Source: Larix kaempferi
Lineage: Eukaryota; Streptophyta; Pinopsida; Pinales; Pinaceae
Reading direction: 5' to 3'
DNA: 64,000 nucleotides
Assembly: GCA_027924585.1 (NCBI GenBank)
Contig: BSBM01000602.1
Location: forward strand, 6,261,501 to 6,325,500
Shown here: positions 37,561 through 49,981 of the stretch, piece by piece
Position numbering within the stretch: the first letter of the stretch is position 1
Layout: each line of letters begins with the position of its first letter
Notes under the pieces: generated by a model
Told to the model about the DNA's origin: nothing
The model's input: the letters and a program-made list of their open reading frames with translations, nothing else
Databases searched by the model: none
Translations under genes and position numbers: made by a program

Positions 37561-40541
37561 TTGTCTGCACCCTCCATTCTGGATTGTCCCTTCAATTAAC
37601 CGACCCACTGAACTACTGGCGCCATGTGTTAGTTCGAATACAGCTTTTCCGTACTGTTTGTGGTGATAAGTAAAATGATTGATACTATAAACCAACGTAA
37701 CTACCTTGATTACCAAGTCGTAGTGATAGCCAGATCTTGCATTGTATTATAAACTCAGTTAATAGTCTTTTTGTAATTAAATTATGCATAGATTCGATGC
37801 AATGTTTTGTATTTAGTAATCTTATTGTCCCTTGAATTTCTTAGTTTTGTGATTCTAAAGATTCGGAGTATACACTTAGGTGCTAAATTTAATCCTCCAC
37901 TAAACCGCTCAAACCTTGCTCATTAATAGAGTCTTACTCTGATATTAAGGTCTGGATTGAGCCAATTCTTGTCAATACTATCATTTAGACTGTAATTCAT
38001 AGAACCAAGCACTGAATGATGATTGAGACCTTTGAGCCTGTTGTTACGGTGGGAAAGGCATTGCGCCATTCACTCTCATCTTGCCGAGCCACGTAGTGTC
38101 TATTCCCAAGATCCTCGACCTGTTTTGGATTCAGTATTTACAGTGATATTTAGTGGATGTCTCCGTATTTGTTAGATTAACCCTCTACCTGTTGTGATTC
38201 ATCAACTCTCGGGAGTGGAAGTGGAATGGATTCTGTTTTCCACCTGTCAGAAACCCAGCAGTACTTTGGGCATGGGATGCCACCGGTGACGTAGTTGGAA
38301 GTGATGAGTTCAACTATCCTTTGAATGTATTATATTCTTTACTCTCCTTGTAATATGGTATGAATTCTATCTCTTTCATAATCATCTTGTAATAAGATAT
38401 TGGGATGTCATTGTTATATTATTATGTTTAGAGGAATGAATGGTTATTGTGTGCATTGGTATTTGAAAAAGGGGATTATTGTCGTTCATGATAATTAATG
38501 TTTCAAAATGGAATTGTTATATATTGATTAACATGCACATGGATAAGAATTACTTGCATTTAAGAACTAAATTGGATAAATAGCATTATATATCATTGAA
38601 TTCTGCATATGTCCAAGTAGTTGGAATGTAAATTGTTTGTATGTCTTATTAAAAAAAATAAAAAATGTATCATCTCTCTAGAGAGACATAAAATTCAACT
38701 ATATTTATAATTGTGTAGGACGAATAGGTTGAATGGTTATCCTATTTCTTAAATCCAAACGAATACTATATTGTTAAAAATATAAAAATATAAAGCTACA
38801 TATACTTGTGTAGTAGAATAGAAAGCCACATATACTTGTGCACTAGAATAGAATGAAAGCAAATAGGTTATCCATTACTTTTAAATTGGAGTTGTTTTTG
38901 TTTTTTTTTAAGATATATTTAAGGGTTGAATTTGTTAAGAAGGAAGTGAGCTAGTTCAATTCAATCAAATAAACATAGTTTCATATAATGATATGAAGGT
39001 TTTATGCATGATAATTATAATGATATGAAGGTTTTATGCATGATAATTATAATGATATGAAGGTTTTATGCATGATAATTAGAAGGAATTGGGGTATTTT
39101 TATTAGAAAATGAACATATTTTATATTTGATGAATTAGATGTTATATTATAAAGACAAAGAAATCAAAAAGTTCGATTAAATAAAATGATTATAGTGTTG
39201 AAAGGTGATACAAATACTCATGTAGATAATAAGTAGAAGGATATGTAATTAATTCAATTAAAGTAAATGTTTATGGTTTTTATATGTATATATATTTGTT
39301 TAGTAAAATGCGATATATTATAGAGGTTATTAGGAAGAAATTACTAATACGAAGGATTGATTATAGAGGTTGTAAAAGAAGAAATGTTACACTTTAAATG
39401 GATATGTTGAAAGTTACTTTCAAACATCCAAATTAGATTGGTTATATATAGACATAAAATTTATGGTTATAATGCATACCTTTTCATATGCATTTAAATG
39501 AATACAAGTGTTGGGAGAAATGATTGGAGCATATACATATACTTGCCAAGACTTCGACATATGGTCACGAGTGTTAAATAAACTTAGAAATTGGAAAATG
39601 AGATATCGATGTGACTATTTTGATGATTTGAACACAAGGACACTGATTATACATCATGGCAATGTTTGTAAAACAAAGTATGGAGACGATCATCACTTTG
39701 AGATGAAAGCAATGATACTAACCTTGTGAGATGGAGAAACTTAGATAAAAAGACAACTAGTCATGGAGACTCGACTCAATGAGACTATAATGAAACATAA
39801 GATGAGACTTGGAAATCTTCCGAAAGGGCCATAAGACAACAAGAATGATGAAATAAGGTAAGGATGTGATAAGCTCATTGATCTGGACATAATGTTACCA
39901 ATAAAAGGACTAGGAGTTAAAGAGTAATATGTTCGACTAAGTCACTATGTCTCGACACTTGGAATCCTATCGAATTGAGAACTGACATGTAAGGATTTGG
40001 AAGTAGTCTTATGGGAATGGGATTTAGGACTATTTGATAGACACTCTTAACTTATTTATCTGTCATTATAACTTACCCGTATGTATTTTCCTTAATACTG
40101 TATGGTGTTTACCTTCTCGTTTTGAAGGAACGGATAGCCAATGAATTTGAATTCATGATTGGATTTGATGTGCAAATTGGTGATTAGGTAACTATGGTGT
40201 GGCTATGGATGAAATATAACCTGTATTTAATTTGGATATCACGGATCTTCCCAGATGAATAGAAGATATAGGAGATCTAGTTGGGACTAGCAATTATTAA
40301 ATGTATTATTGGATTTGCATTGCGTGAAATTATGATTAAGTCCCGAGGGTGCATTGGAACCATGTTGGATGAAAAAGAAAACTAATGATTAGAACCACTT
40401 GTGCGTGTGGCCATGATTGCTGGAGAAAAGTAGAAGGGAATGGAAATAAGATGATAATAGGAAATTAAGGTAAAGCCTAGCATTGAAATTACGAGAACAA
40501 AAATTAACTTCGGGACGAAGTTCTATTTATGAGGGGGTGTA
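37561..40541 (+). other. Non-coding right interior of element B
   Basis: AT-rich with no recognised domain. Local tandem repeats: a 32-bp unit three times at about 38987-39082 and a ~34-bp duplication near 38795-38855. Confidence 0.5.
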
Positions 40542-40898
40542 TGTAATGCCCCTACAATGACTGTGGACCTTAAGGGCACCTGCCGAGTGACCCGGATGAA
40601 CAACTTCGATATAATGGTCTCTTGAGCCTTGTTATGTCTTAAATGATTGAGGAAAACCTGAAGATGGGAATGACGACAATAATTGATAAATGAATTAAAG
40701 AATTAAATTATATGTGTGGAGTGGTATAATTGATTGGTTAGTTCTTGCTTAATGATTAGCCTGGATTGATCAAGTCAAAGTGCAGTAGGACAGTTACAGT
40801 CCTAGCTCTGCAACTTGGGAGGACGCAACTGAGATGCGTCATAGCTTTCTATTTTTATTCTGAACTTCGGGACGAAGTTCTAAATAAGTAGGGGTGTA
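40542..40898 (+). repeat. Extra LTR-head fragment before the 3' LTR of B
   Basis: Begins TGTAATGCCCCTACAATGAC after a purine tract and an AACTTCGGGACGAAGTT hairpin, and ends in a second hairpin (40862-40880) and purine tract. It is orthologous in position to 30480-30838 of element A. Confidence 0.75.
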
Positions 40899-42664
40899 TG
40901 TAGTGCCCCTAGACTACTATAGACATTGAGGGCACCTACTGAGTCACCTGACTGTTTGAAACATTAATAAAATAACCCTATGATTTTATTTTGAGTATAT
41001 TTATGATTACGATTGATTGATATATGTGCATTTGGGTAGTTATTGTGAATGGACAATTTCATGTTGTTTAACGATTAACTTTGATATGAAAACTGTACAT
41101 ATGAATGATGCTTAACGATTAGCTGTGCAATTGATTATGTGATTAGATGAAAGAGTAATGATTAAGTAAATTATAGATGCTTAATGAAGCAACAGATTTA
41201 TAAACCAAATTGTGATTATTGAGGACACTGCTACTAATTTACGTTTGTGAGAAATGTGTGTAGAGACAGGTGAAACGGTTCACCAACGGACACACAAAGG
41301 AATATGAAGGGTCGTAGAGTACGAGTAAATCACACACAGGGAGAGCGATGACGATGTCGACTTCCAAAGGAATACCACGCTTGAGCAGATAAGCACTGAT
41401 CCGCTTGCTCAAGAGGAAAGCGTGAGGGCGTACGAGGTGGGCCACGACGTAGCTGGTCACGTACGAGTTGGGGGGCGCGCAGTGAGAATGGACTCACTCC
41501 TCAACGCCATTAGTCCCTAATAGCGTGTAGACGTAGGATGGAAGGTAACGGCTCCTGAAATCCCTACATGAAGTTCTCGCAAGTCAAAACAGAAGGATGA
41601 CGGCAGAAGGGCCCGACGGTGCAGTACCCTACTGAGAACGGAAAGAGTGAATGCAAGGACCCAACGATGTGGTGCCTTGCTGAGGAATGGAAACTATGGA
41701 TGACTGGACTCGACGGAGTGGTGCCATGTCAGAGAAATTAAATTAAGGAACAAGGAGGCCCAACAGCGCGACACCGGGTCCCTAGTAAAAGTTGATTGCT
41801 AAACTTAACTGCGTTGAAACGTATAATTTTGCACCTAGAACTTTACTTAGAAATGCATTTGAGTACTTTAGGCATTTGTACATAAATGATTACTTTGGCA
41901 TTTAAATAATATTAAGAGTTATTTAGGCATTGCACATGAAAGGATATTCCTGATTACTTAAAAATATTAAAAATATTTATTTAGGAGCAAAATGGAATCC
42001 TAGGCATGGACACCTAGTCAACTCCACCTACACCACAAATCTAGGAGTTAAGTGAAATATCTAGGGGACAAACATGAGCAAACTTAGGGATGTTGGTGCA
42101 TCTCCTAGAGAAACTGACACTTGGATGGGTGAGTTGTTTTTCATTAAAGAATTAATTAAATAATTATTTATGCATGAAGCGACATGTGTCAGAGGGGATT
42201 TTCCTTTAAAAGGGAGACTTTGGGGATGGGTAAAGGACCCAGACCCTCGATGACTATAGTAATATTGAGTTACCTCATGACTTGCTGCTATTAAGGGTTT
42301 GGCTGGAAATCTTGGTGGGGAGGAATCCCAAACTGGGTTTCTTGATTTTTTTGTGTGTGTGAGCTCTACGACCCAAAGCTCGGGGGAGGCCATGCGACTG
42401 AAAGCATGAGCCTATGGTTGGGTGGCGAAGCTAACGGTTTCTTCTCTAATGGTTAAACGAGCTTTGCTGGAGGGATCCTATGGAAGATGAAGGCGACAAT
42501 GGACCAGCCGGATCGGGTTGACAGGTTAAGGTTTTGCTTATTTTTGTTAAGTTATTCACGCTTTTTATTTTATTTTTCCAATAACTATGATGGCTAATTT
42601 GTTTGTATGAAGTTTTTAAAGTTTCAGGTTCAGTTCAAGGGGACCCTAAAGGAGGGGTCCTACA
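40899..42664 (+). repeat. 3' LTR of element B
   Basis: Matches 33252-35015 over its full length with a few percent differences. Ends CCTACA and is followed by TSD GAATT. Confidence 0.92.
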
Positions 42665-43830
42665 GAATTGAAATAGAAAAAACATACAACAACAAAAAAG
42701 AACTATTCAAAAAGTAATATTCCTAAACATGTTTTTATAGAATATGTACCTAGTACTACAAAACATTCCTTTATTAATATTAATTCCACTATATTTATTT
42801 TTCATATCAACATAAAAATGTTTTAATGTCATTTTACATTTTCAGTAAGATTATCAAAATACCAAAGGATGAACGGGGTGATATTTGAAATATGCCAGTA
42901 TGGATTTCCAAAAAAGTGTACAATGAGATAGTAAAGGAAATAGGCACAATTTCATTGCAGGAGGAGCCATCTCAACAACAACGTGCTTCAAATGTATGAA
43001 ATCATTGAATTTTTCTATTATGTAAATTTATATAATGAATTAATTTAGTATTAAAAATTACTATTCTCATTTTTTTGTTGCAGAAAAAGAAAACAAAATG
43101 GAACCCATTCAACACATAAGACAGGACGAAAAGGAAAAAATGGGTTGATAACAAAGTTTGTGAGTAGTTTTGATTTCCTTATAACAACTTACAATTTCAT
43201 ATTTGTTGTGATCTGTATAGTTTACTTTTTTTATAGTGACCATCATTGGATGTCTTCAAATAGGTTTTAACATACAAAGAAGAACCATCGAAAGAATTGA
43301 TTGACATTGGGTTAAGTATGGGTTGTGAGTATATGATGGCATATCAAAAATTAATTGTGGAATTTGTAAGTATCTATTTTGTTTTAATTCTCTCATTTAT
43401 AAGTGATAGAACAACAAAAATCCTTTATATTAAATCTATGATTTTTTACGGGGTATAAAACTTGCAGGAAACAAAGTATGGAGTGGAGCCAGCATAAGAT
43501 TTGTTGGTAGAAGCAATGAGACATGGTTTTGAAAGAATGTGTATCATTTAGGACTCAATTTTTTCTATGGTACTTTGCTTTTCAATTTACATTCATGTAC
43601 ACTATCTATTTTAATTTTAGTTATTCTCATCAATATGGAAACACTCATTACTTTTTATTTTTATGTTTGTAGATGGAAGCTGAAGAAGAAGAAAACAATA
43701 GAGGCAATCAATAAAACATTCAGCCAAATAACCTAAGTCATGCAAGTGGCTCGAGCACTAACAATAGTTCCAACAAAGAATGATGATCCATTTATTTTGG
43801 ATGTTAATGTAAGTTTTTGTATATTTTGAA
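42665..43830 (+). pseudogene. Continuation of the plus-strand exon-like gene
   Basis: After element B the frame resumes (EIEKTYNNKKELF), followed by intron-like gaps and further exon-like blocks near 42850-43000 (VYNEIVKEIGTISLQEE), 43084-43160, 43264-43365 (EEPSKELIDIGLSMGCEYMM), 43470-43550 and 43673-43810. Several blocks are bordered by AG and GT. Stops in some blocks show decay. The family is unknown. Orientation is opposite to the TNP2 gene. Confidence 0.35.
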
Positions 43831-44319
43831 ATAATTGTCTGTGAAAATCAGGCATTTTGTATAATGTATTGGACATAGTGTCCCAATTGAAATACAATGG
43901 GTTACAATGTAACAATTACGTGCATGCTGACATTTTGATTATTATGGACTTTATGTTGTCCCATTTTGTATGAAAAAGGGCCTCTTATTGATATATAAAA
44001 AATGAAGTTTTTTATTCTATTGCTTTCTCCAGTGTCGTGAAATGTTACATCGATAATTAAATACATGGATGATTAAATATTACAATAAATGCAAAAATTT
44101 ATGATATAACAAATTAATCTAAACATCATATCCAAACACAATAACTAAGATTCAAATGAATACTACTATATAAAATATTTCAATTTATAATGAATAATGG
44201 AATTAACTAAAATAAAAATAAAATATAGATATTACACTGAGATTTTAGTAGCCATTGCTCACCAAACATAAAATAATCTATGGTTCTTTCGATCATTCCA
44301 ATCGCATCGGTGCATTTAA
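43831..44319. other. AT-rich non-coding stretch
   Basis: No coding signal. GCATCGGTGCATT at about 44305 resembles the short motifs at 20520-21763, so this may still be inside the CACTA-like locus. Confidence 0.35.
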
Positions 44320-44529
44320 TGTTGGAATACTGAAAGGGGGGGTGAATCAGTATTCGTACACTCGCCACTTTTAATCACAATATATATAATCATTCAATTT
44401 ATTGGTAGTAGATCACTTCATTCAATATATTATGAGCAATATAAATCAACAGTGCAAGACGAACAACCACAAATACATAGTACACCAGAATTTACGTGGA
44501 AAACCGAATAGGATCAAACCAATGAATTT

Positions 44530-44565
<36 letters not shown>

Positions 44566-45049
44566 TTCAATTTATTTACTAGCATCGACTAGAAGGAGGA
44601 TCCAACCCCTTTATTTTCTATCACCAACTAGAAGGAGGCTCTAATCGCCTGATTTACACGCTCCAACATGAAGGAAGCTCCAACTCCCTGATTTACCATC
44701 ACTGACTGGAAGGAAGCTGCCACTCCCTATCCTTTCCCCATCCTACCACCTTGATATGAAATACTAAGAGTATCAATATATCATTGTCATCGTCTCTATC
44801 AATTAAATTTTCTAAGATCGGTTGTGGCTTAGCTTTGTACTTCACCAAACTCTACTTCGACTTCCTTTACCTTTGACTTATCCAACTGTGACATGCACCT
44901 TGATTCTTCGTTTACTTCATATTCATCTTCGATCTTTCACTTCTTGCAAACCCCAAAATACTTCAACTTACCCATCTACGACACACGACTCATTTCTATG
45001 CTTACATCAAATTCATCTACGATCTTTCACTTCTTCTTAACTGCAAAAT
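44320..45049 (-). repeat. 3' LTR of Copia E, outer (terminal) segment
   Basis: Starts TGTTGGAATACTGAAAGG on the plus strand. Contains an AT microsatellite (about 44534-44562) and two copies of a ~95-105-bp unit (near 44853 and 44958) containing CTTCAACTTAYCC and CGATCTTTCACTTCTT. The short plus-strand frames here are not genes. Confidence 0.75.
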
Positions 45050-46838
45050 TGTAACATCCCTACCATGAAAGTTTGTTCAATTGTGGCCAATTTCGAACTT
45101 TGGACAAGTGGAACCCAAGCTATTCCAAATTCCCCCAAATGATTTTGGATTTAGAATTTTGTATGTAAGGGATTGATGGGTATTAGGACATGCTAATGCG
45201 TCTACTTGATGCTTAGACACTTGCTAAATACATTTAGACTTGCATTAATCAAGGAGGAATGAAAGGGAAAAATACTAGCAATTTCGATGTGGAAACCCCC
45301 CCACTAGTCACTGACTTTTTGGCTTTCCAAATGATGTACGACCCTTCCTAATTTCTGAACAGAGGCTTGTATTGGATAAAGGACTTCAATAGTAACCAAA
45401 ATGAAGCATTTATCATGATCTATAACTTGTTATTACACCCATAAAGTAGAAAGTTGTAATACATAAACATTGCTTGGAAAATGTAAACAATAGACATGGA
45501 AATTGTTACATAAGCTTTGATCAAATTCCCAAGGAGCCTGCATAAAATAAATTGGTCATATACAGCACAACAGAGAATTTTCAAGCAGCTGCAAAAACAC
45601 AGAGAATATCTAATGCAAAACTGATGTCTAATTGCTCCAAAAGTTCACAAGAAAATATAGAGTAAAACTAGCTCGGATGAGAGGTTTGTTTGGAATTTAT
45701 ACATGATATGCATGAGTTTTCAAGCTATGGATCAGATATGTAGCTCAACACAGTGGAATAAATCATATCTACATCAATGGAGTCACAAATACACCCTCAT
45801 CAAGTTTTAGGCACCCATTAGTGCCCCATCAACACTAGAACATATGCATTGAGAAGATAATGAAAGAAGAGATAGTAGAAGAAGAACTATGAGATGAAAT
45901 CAAACTATAGAGGGAATTGAACCTGAAACAAACACTTTATTTAAGATCTGATAATAGGTTTGAATGGCATCTCCACTAGCCAACTTGGACATGGATCTTT
46001 CACCTTCGAAATTGTTTCAATGGCAGGGAAGGTAAACACCCACTGTGCATGGCCAAGCTAAGCTCTCTAAGAGTGCAAAACAAAAATGATCCAAAATATG
46101 TTCTCCTTCCTAATCCTCCCCTTTTATTAAATTCATGTGGACTCCTTCCCTCCATGAGCTCGAATTTCCCTCCAAGATACTCACCTAACTAGAGTTAGTG
46201 GTTGCTTCCTTCATGAGACACTTGTCGTCCTCATTCTTGCACACCTCTTTCCCCAATTCGAATTGGGAATATTGGCTGACCATAACTCCCTCTATGCGCC
46301 CTCTTTATGGCTATTTTTAGCCCTGATATGTCATATTTGTCAAACATATTCCATCAGGTCTGAATTTGTCATATTTGTCATAGATTCCTTCATTATTGTT
46401 TTCATAGATGCTATAGAATCTTGTTACAAGTGTCACAATTTGTCTATTATGCCTCTTCCTCTTCATTGTGATTTACTCTTCCACTCCAAGTCGAGTCTCC
46501 TTGATTTTTTCCATGAATATTTCCTCTTCAACTACCCCAAGTACATTACCCTCCACCTTGAAATCGAATTTGTTAGAGGATGATGCCAAGTGTAGTGGGG
46601 AATCTTGCCACATGTGGGTCCCACAACCTATTATGTGCCCTAGTGATCCAATGCCACATTATTTTCCTTTTTTATTATTGTTTATTTGGCCCATTTAATG
46701 TGAATTTGTAATTCTAAGGGATTTTTGGGTCTTGTAGCTCCCTTATTTCAAATTTTAATGCTTCTACCCCAACCTAGGGAACTAGTAGGTTAGTGGAATT
46801 TTTCCTCCATGATAATTTTGTTGTATGGGGACATTAAA
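45050..46838 (+). mobile_element. Insertion F (probable solo LTR) inside the Copia LTR
   Basis: Begins TGTAACATCCCTACC, a typical plant Gypsy LTR start, and interrupts the ~95-bp tandem units of the Copia LTR, which resume at 46839. AAAAT occurs on both sides (45045-45049 and 46839-46843). The right end reads GGGGACATTAAA, not a clean CA, so the boundary or type is uncertain. No coding domain was found; the Cys/Phe-rich frame at 46263-46583 shows nothing recognisable. Confidence 0.55.
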
Positions 46839-47034
46839 AAAATACTTCAACTTATCCAAATACAACGTGAAAATCATTTCTTTGCTTACATGAAATTTAG
46901 TTGCACTCTTTCACTTCTTTCGAACTATAAAATACTCCAACTTATCCAACTGCAACGTGTGATTCATTTATGTGCTTTTTCAAAATAAGTTATGGTCTTT
47001 TACTTCTATCTCAAATAAACTAGCCATTGATTCC
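46839..47034 (-). repeat. 3' LTR of Copia E, middle segment
   Basis: Continues the tandem units (starts near 46842 and 46932) interrupted at 45049. Ends with ATTCC (47030-47034), the target-site duplication of element G. Confidence 0.7.
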
Positions 47035-47760
47035 TGTTAACACCTAAAAAGTGCTCACTAGCTCATTCCCTTACTCACATGACCCATTTGTCCACTTTTC
47101 CACCATCTGAGCCTCTGAAACCAACAAAAGGTCACCAAAAGACCTTAGTACACCCCTTTTTCCATTAAAAAAGATTATTTTTCCAAGAAAATCATAAAAA
47201 ACCCTAAAAAAGGGTCCAAATTCCCAAAAATATTAAAAAGGGAATTAAAATATTATTTTTATTCAAAAAAAGGAAAAAGGAGGGAAAATTACCTAAACCA
47301 TGTTGGTCAATACCATTGGTTTCCACAAAACCACAAATGGTATTCCTCACCACCAAAACCTATAAAAAGGTGGTAGGGGCTCCTCATTTCACATCCTTCC
47401 ATTATCTCATCCTTATGCTGCTGAAATCTCCCCTGAGCACTTTTAGCCATTGAAGCAACCTTGGAGAAAGAGACCTATTGGAGTTTGGAGCTACTCATCT
47501 TGGGAGTTGCTCAACATCAACCTTCACCATTGAAGGTAATATCGCAAGCACTTGCTTGCCCCCCACTTTTCAATACAAAAATTATTTCTTATGTTTCTTG
47601 TTCTTGATTTTTGAAATATTTAAATTATTTGCTTAGATTCTTGCTTAGATCCATGAAAAGTATTGTTTATTTAGTTTATTGTTTTTATTTCTATTGAAAC
47701 TGCTACTACTAGTTAGTAGGTGCCCATAGCACTAAGCTTGGTTGCAAAACCGAGCCAACA
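47035..47760 (+). repeat. 5' LTR of element G
   Basis: TGTTAACACC start and GAGCCAACA end. Contains a TATA-like CCTATAAAAAGG at about 47359-47370, a likely promoter. Confidence 0.95.
47361..47368 (+). promoter_or_regulatory. TATA box of the element G LTR
   Basis: TATAAAAA in a GC-flanked context within the LTR, with the same sequence at about 57493 in the 3' LTR. It is the only strong TATA-like site in the LTR. Confidence 0.6.
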
Positions 47761-47765
47761 GTTTT

Positions 47766-47783
47766 TGGCGACTCCGCTTTGGT
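47766..47783 (+). other. Primer binding site of element G
   Basis: TGGCGACTCCGCTTTGG begins five bases after the LTR. A TGGCGACTCC-type site is common in large plant Gypsy elements of the Tat/Ogre group, reported to use an arginine tRNA. The tRNA identity is from family knowledge, not shown here. Confidence 0.7.
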
Positions 47784-47954
47784 TTGAACTTTAGATCTCT
47801 AGCTTTGCCATTAAATCTTAGTTTTTATGAATTTTTAACCTTTAGATCCATAGATCTACCATCTTAGACAGCAGATCCATTGCTGTTCTGAGATTTGGCC
47901 CCATAAACAGCCCAAAATTTTCAATTTTCGGGTTCGTTTCTCGGTTTCCGTGCA

Positions 47955-48317
47955 CGGCTTCCGCCTCGCGGATTTTTTACAGACAGTCGCGCGGTCCATC
48001 GCGACTTTTCGGCCTTTTTCCGCGCGGTCCATCGCGGATTTTTTACAGACAGTCGCGCGGTCCATCGCGACTTTTCTGTATTTTTCCGCGCTGCTCATCG
48101 CGGCTGTGCGGCCAAAACCTGCGCGGCTCATCGTGGCTGTGCGGCCAAAACCTGCGCGGCTCATCGCGACTGTGCGGCCAAAACCCGCGTGGTCCATCGC
48201 GACTCTGCGGCCAAAACCCGCGCGGTCCATCGCGACTGTGCTGCCAAAACCCGCGCGGCCCATCGCGGCTGTTCGTCCAAAACCCGCGCGGCTGAATTTT
48301 TTCATTCGGCCATCCCG
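47955..48317. repeat. 33-bp GC-rich array 1 of element G
   Basis: About 11 units with anchors CGCGCGG at 47988, 48021, 48054, (48087), 48120 and onward every 33 bp to 48285. The core is CGCGCGGTCCATCGCGACT followed by a variable stretch ending in AAAACC. Because 33 bp equals 11 codons and stops are rare, several frames stay open on both strands (for example RAGFGRTVAMD repeats on the minus strand). This openness is a by-product of the repeat unless shown otherwise. Confidence 0.9.
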
Positions 48318-49619
48318 ATTTTGAAAAATATTTTTTACTGTACTTTCTGCCCATAGCACATTTTTTTTTTACAGTACTAAATTCTGCATAGTTTACAGAT
48401 TTGAAAATTTTTTTTACTATTTAAAAGTGCATACCTAGAAATCCTTTTAAAAGTTTTCAAGAAAGTGAAAGGAAGACTCATTTTGCATTCTTTATCTAGA
48501 TTCAAATTTTTTCTTGTTTACTTCTTTAGAATCTTGCCCTTAGCAATTTTTATTGAAACGAAGAAATCCATTTATTTCTTTTAAAAAGGAGTTTATTATT
48601 TGCTTTCATAAATCCAAGAAATCTTTTATTTTTTGAGTTATTTTTTGAAAAAGCATATTAATTCCTTTTAGTGAAAAAGTCTTAGATATTTGCTTTGTAT
48701 TTTCGAAAAGTCCTTATTTTTTGAAAATTTCCCTTAAAAGCATTTAATTTTTCCAAGTTCAGTTTACAACACCTCACGTGCACTCACACGATCACTTAAT
48801 TGAACTAAGACTTAAAACTTACCCTAACTTGAACACACTCTTAACCCCACTTGGGGAACACGAAAAGAATTCTTGTAGCTAGGTAGTATTGGGGGGATAG
48901 GTGTTCCAATAACACCCCTCAGTTCATACATCTGAGACATAGAAGTTGTCCAATTAGAGAGCTAAAATCTCTTAGTACTTTTTGGCGCGGTCACAACCGG
49001 TTTGTGGGAAGGCCTCTCCCCTAGGAGGGTTGAAGTCGCGAGGATGGTTCCGGAAGCCTGAGTGGGATACCGAAACCCATTCAGTAACCGAAGGGCTACC
49101 ATTCGCAGTTCTCGGGATATCCCTGTATTGGGATATTGCGATCAAAGGACCAAACGGCAGATTTACCTTTTCTCGACGCGTCATGAACGGAGTATCCTAG
49201 TAGCCTGTCTTTTTAGGATTGATTACCCGGTGTCCCTCCCGGTAGGGGGATATCTAGCCGTTGTCTCTACATTCATATTGTCTGACTTGGATTTCATCAC
49301 CTTGCAGGGGATATCGTCTGTTTGAGTCACAATACTTTTAGATTAGGTGTTTGCATGATCTTTACCACCTTTTGAGTCTAGTTACACCTATTTTTTCTAG
49401 GAGCCGTTTGCATGTTGGTATTCTGACCGGTTGTTGCATTCCTCCACTTATTATAGCACAGCTGCTAGAATAAGTGCATTTTTTGAGGATTGATTTTTTG
49501 GCCTGTGAGCCTTCTTTTTTCACTCCCCTTTTTGCACCCTTGGTTGCATTAGGGTTTTTGAGTCTTTTACATATATATCACCACCTGATACTTAAAACAA
49601 TTTTTAAATAAAAAACATA

Positions 49620-49981
49620 TTCTCACCATTGAGAATTCTAGACGTTCTCGTCGTCTACAGGGCGAACTCCCAGAGTTTAGTCCACTTGGCTCTCCACGTC
49701 ACGGACGCAGAGCATTATCCCTTGATTCGACACATCGTCGATCATCTAGACGGTCATCCGATTCTGACATACCCCACTTCACCTTTGATTTGGAGGTAGA
49801 ATCCGAAAACCCCACAGAGTTACCACCAACCACAATTATGTCTGGAACACCAGTTGATCCACTATATACGTTAACCATAGGTCAGACATCCGCAGACCCT
49901 TCTGCGGTAGTACCATCAACGGCAACAGCCACCCCCTTGGTGCAGCAGCACCCAAAACCCTCAGAACACAGGGAGTGGTAA
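49620..49981 (+). pseudogene. Truncated N-terminal Gag-like frame of element G
   Basis: An open frame of about 115 codons, Arg/Ser-rich at the start (RRSRRLQGELPEFSPLG, then RSSRRSSDSD) and Pro/Thr-rich afterwards, with no ATG at its beginning. It ends at a TGG-TAA just after an exact 35-bp copy (49938-49972) of a piece of the antisense gene. The capsid part expected of Gag is missing. The main ORF starts in a different frame at 49975, so a deletion with inserted filler probably removed the rest of gag. Confidence 0.55.

Larger units (their letters stand above)
33252..42664 (+). mobile_element. Non-coding LTR retrotransposon B (LARD-like)
   Basis: LTRs 33252-35015 (1764 bp) and 40899-42664 (1766 bp), a PBS TGGTATCAAAGC at 35018, a purine tract before the 3' LTR, and a perfect duplication GAATT (33247-33251 and 42665-42669). 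The 5.9-kb interior lacks gag-pol. It belongs to the same superfamily as A, but its LTRs are clearly a different subfamily and differ from each other by a few percent, so it inserted earlier than A. Confidence 0.92.

Noticed and set aside
47955-48317. Regular 33-bp array considered as a CRISPR
   Set aside because: Units are adjacent variants of one sequence without unique spacers, in a plant retrotransposon with no cas genes.
47856-48359. 167-codon minus-strand frame with RAGFGRTVAMD repeats considered as a gene
   Set aside because: The openness follows from a stop-free 33-bp (11-codon) repeat; three frames on both strands are open through the array.
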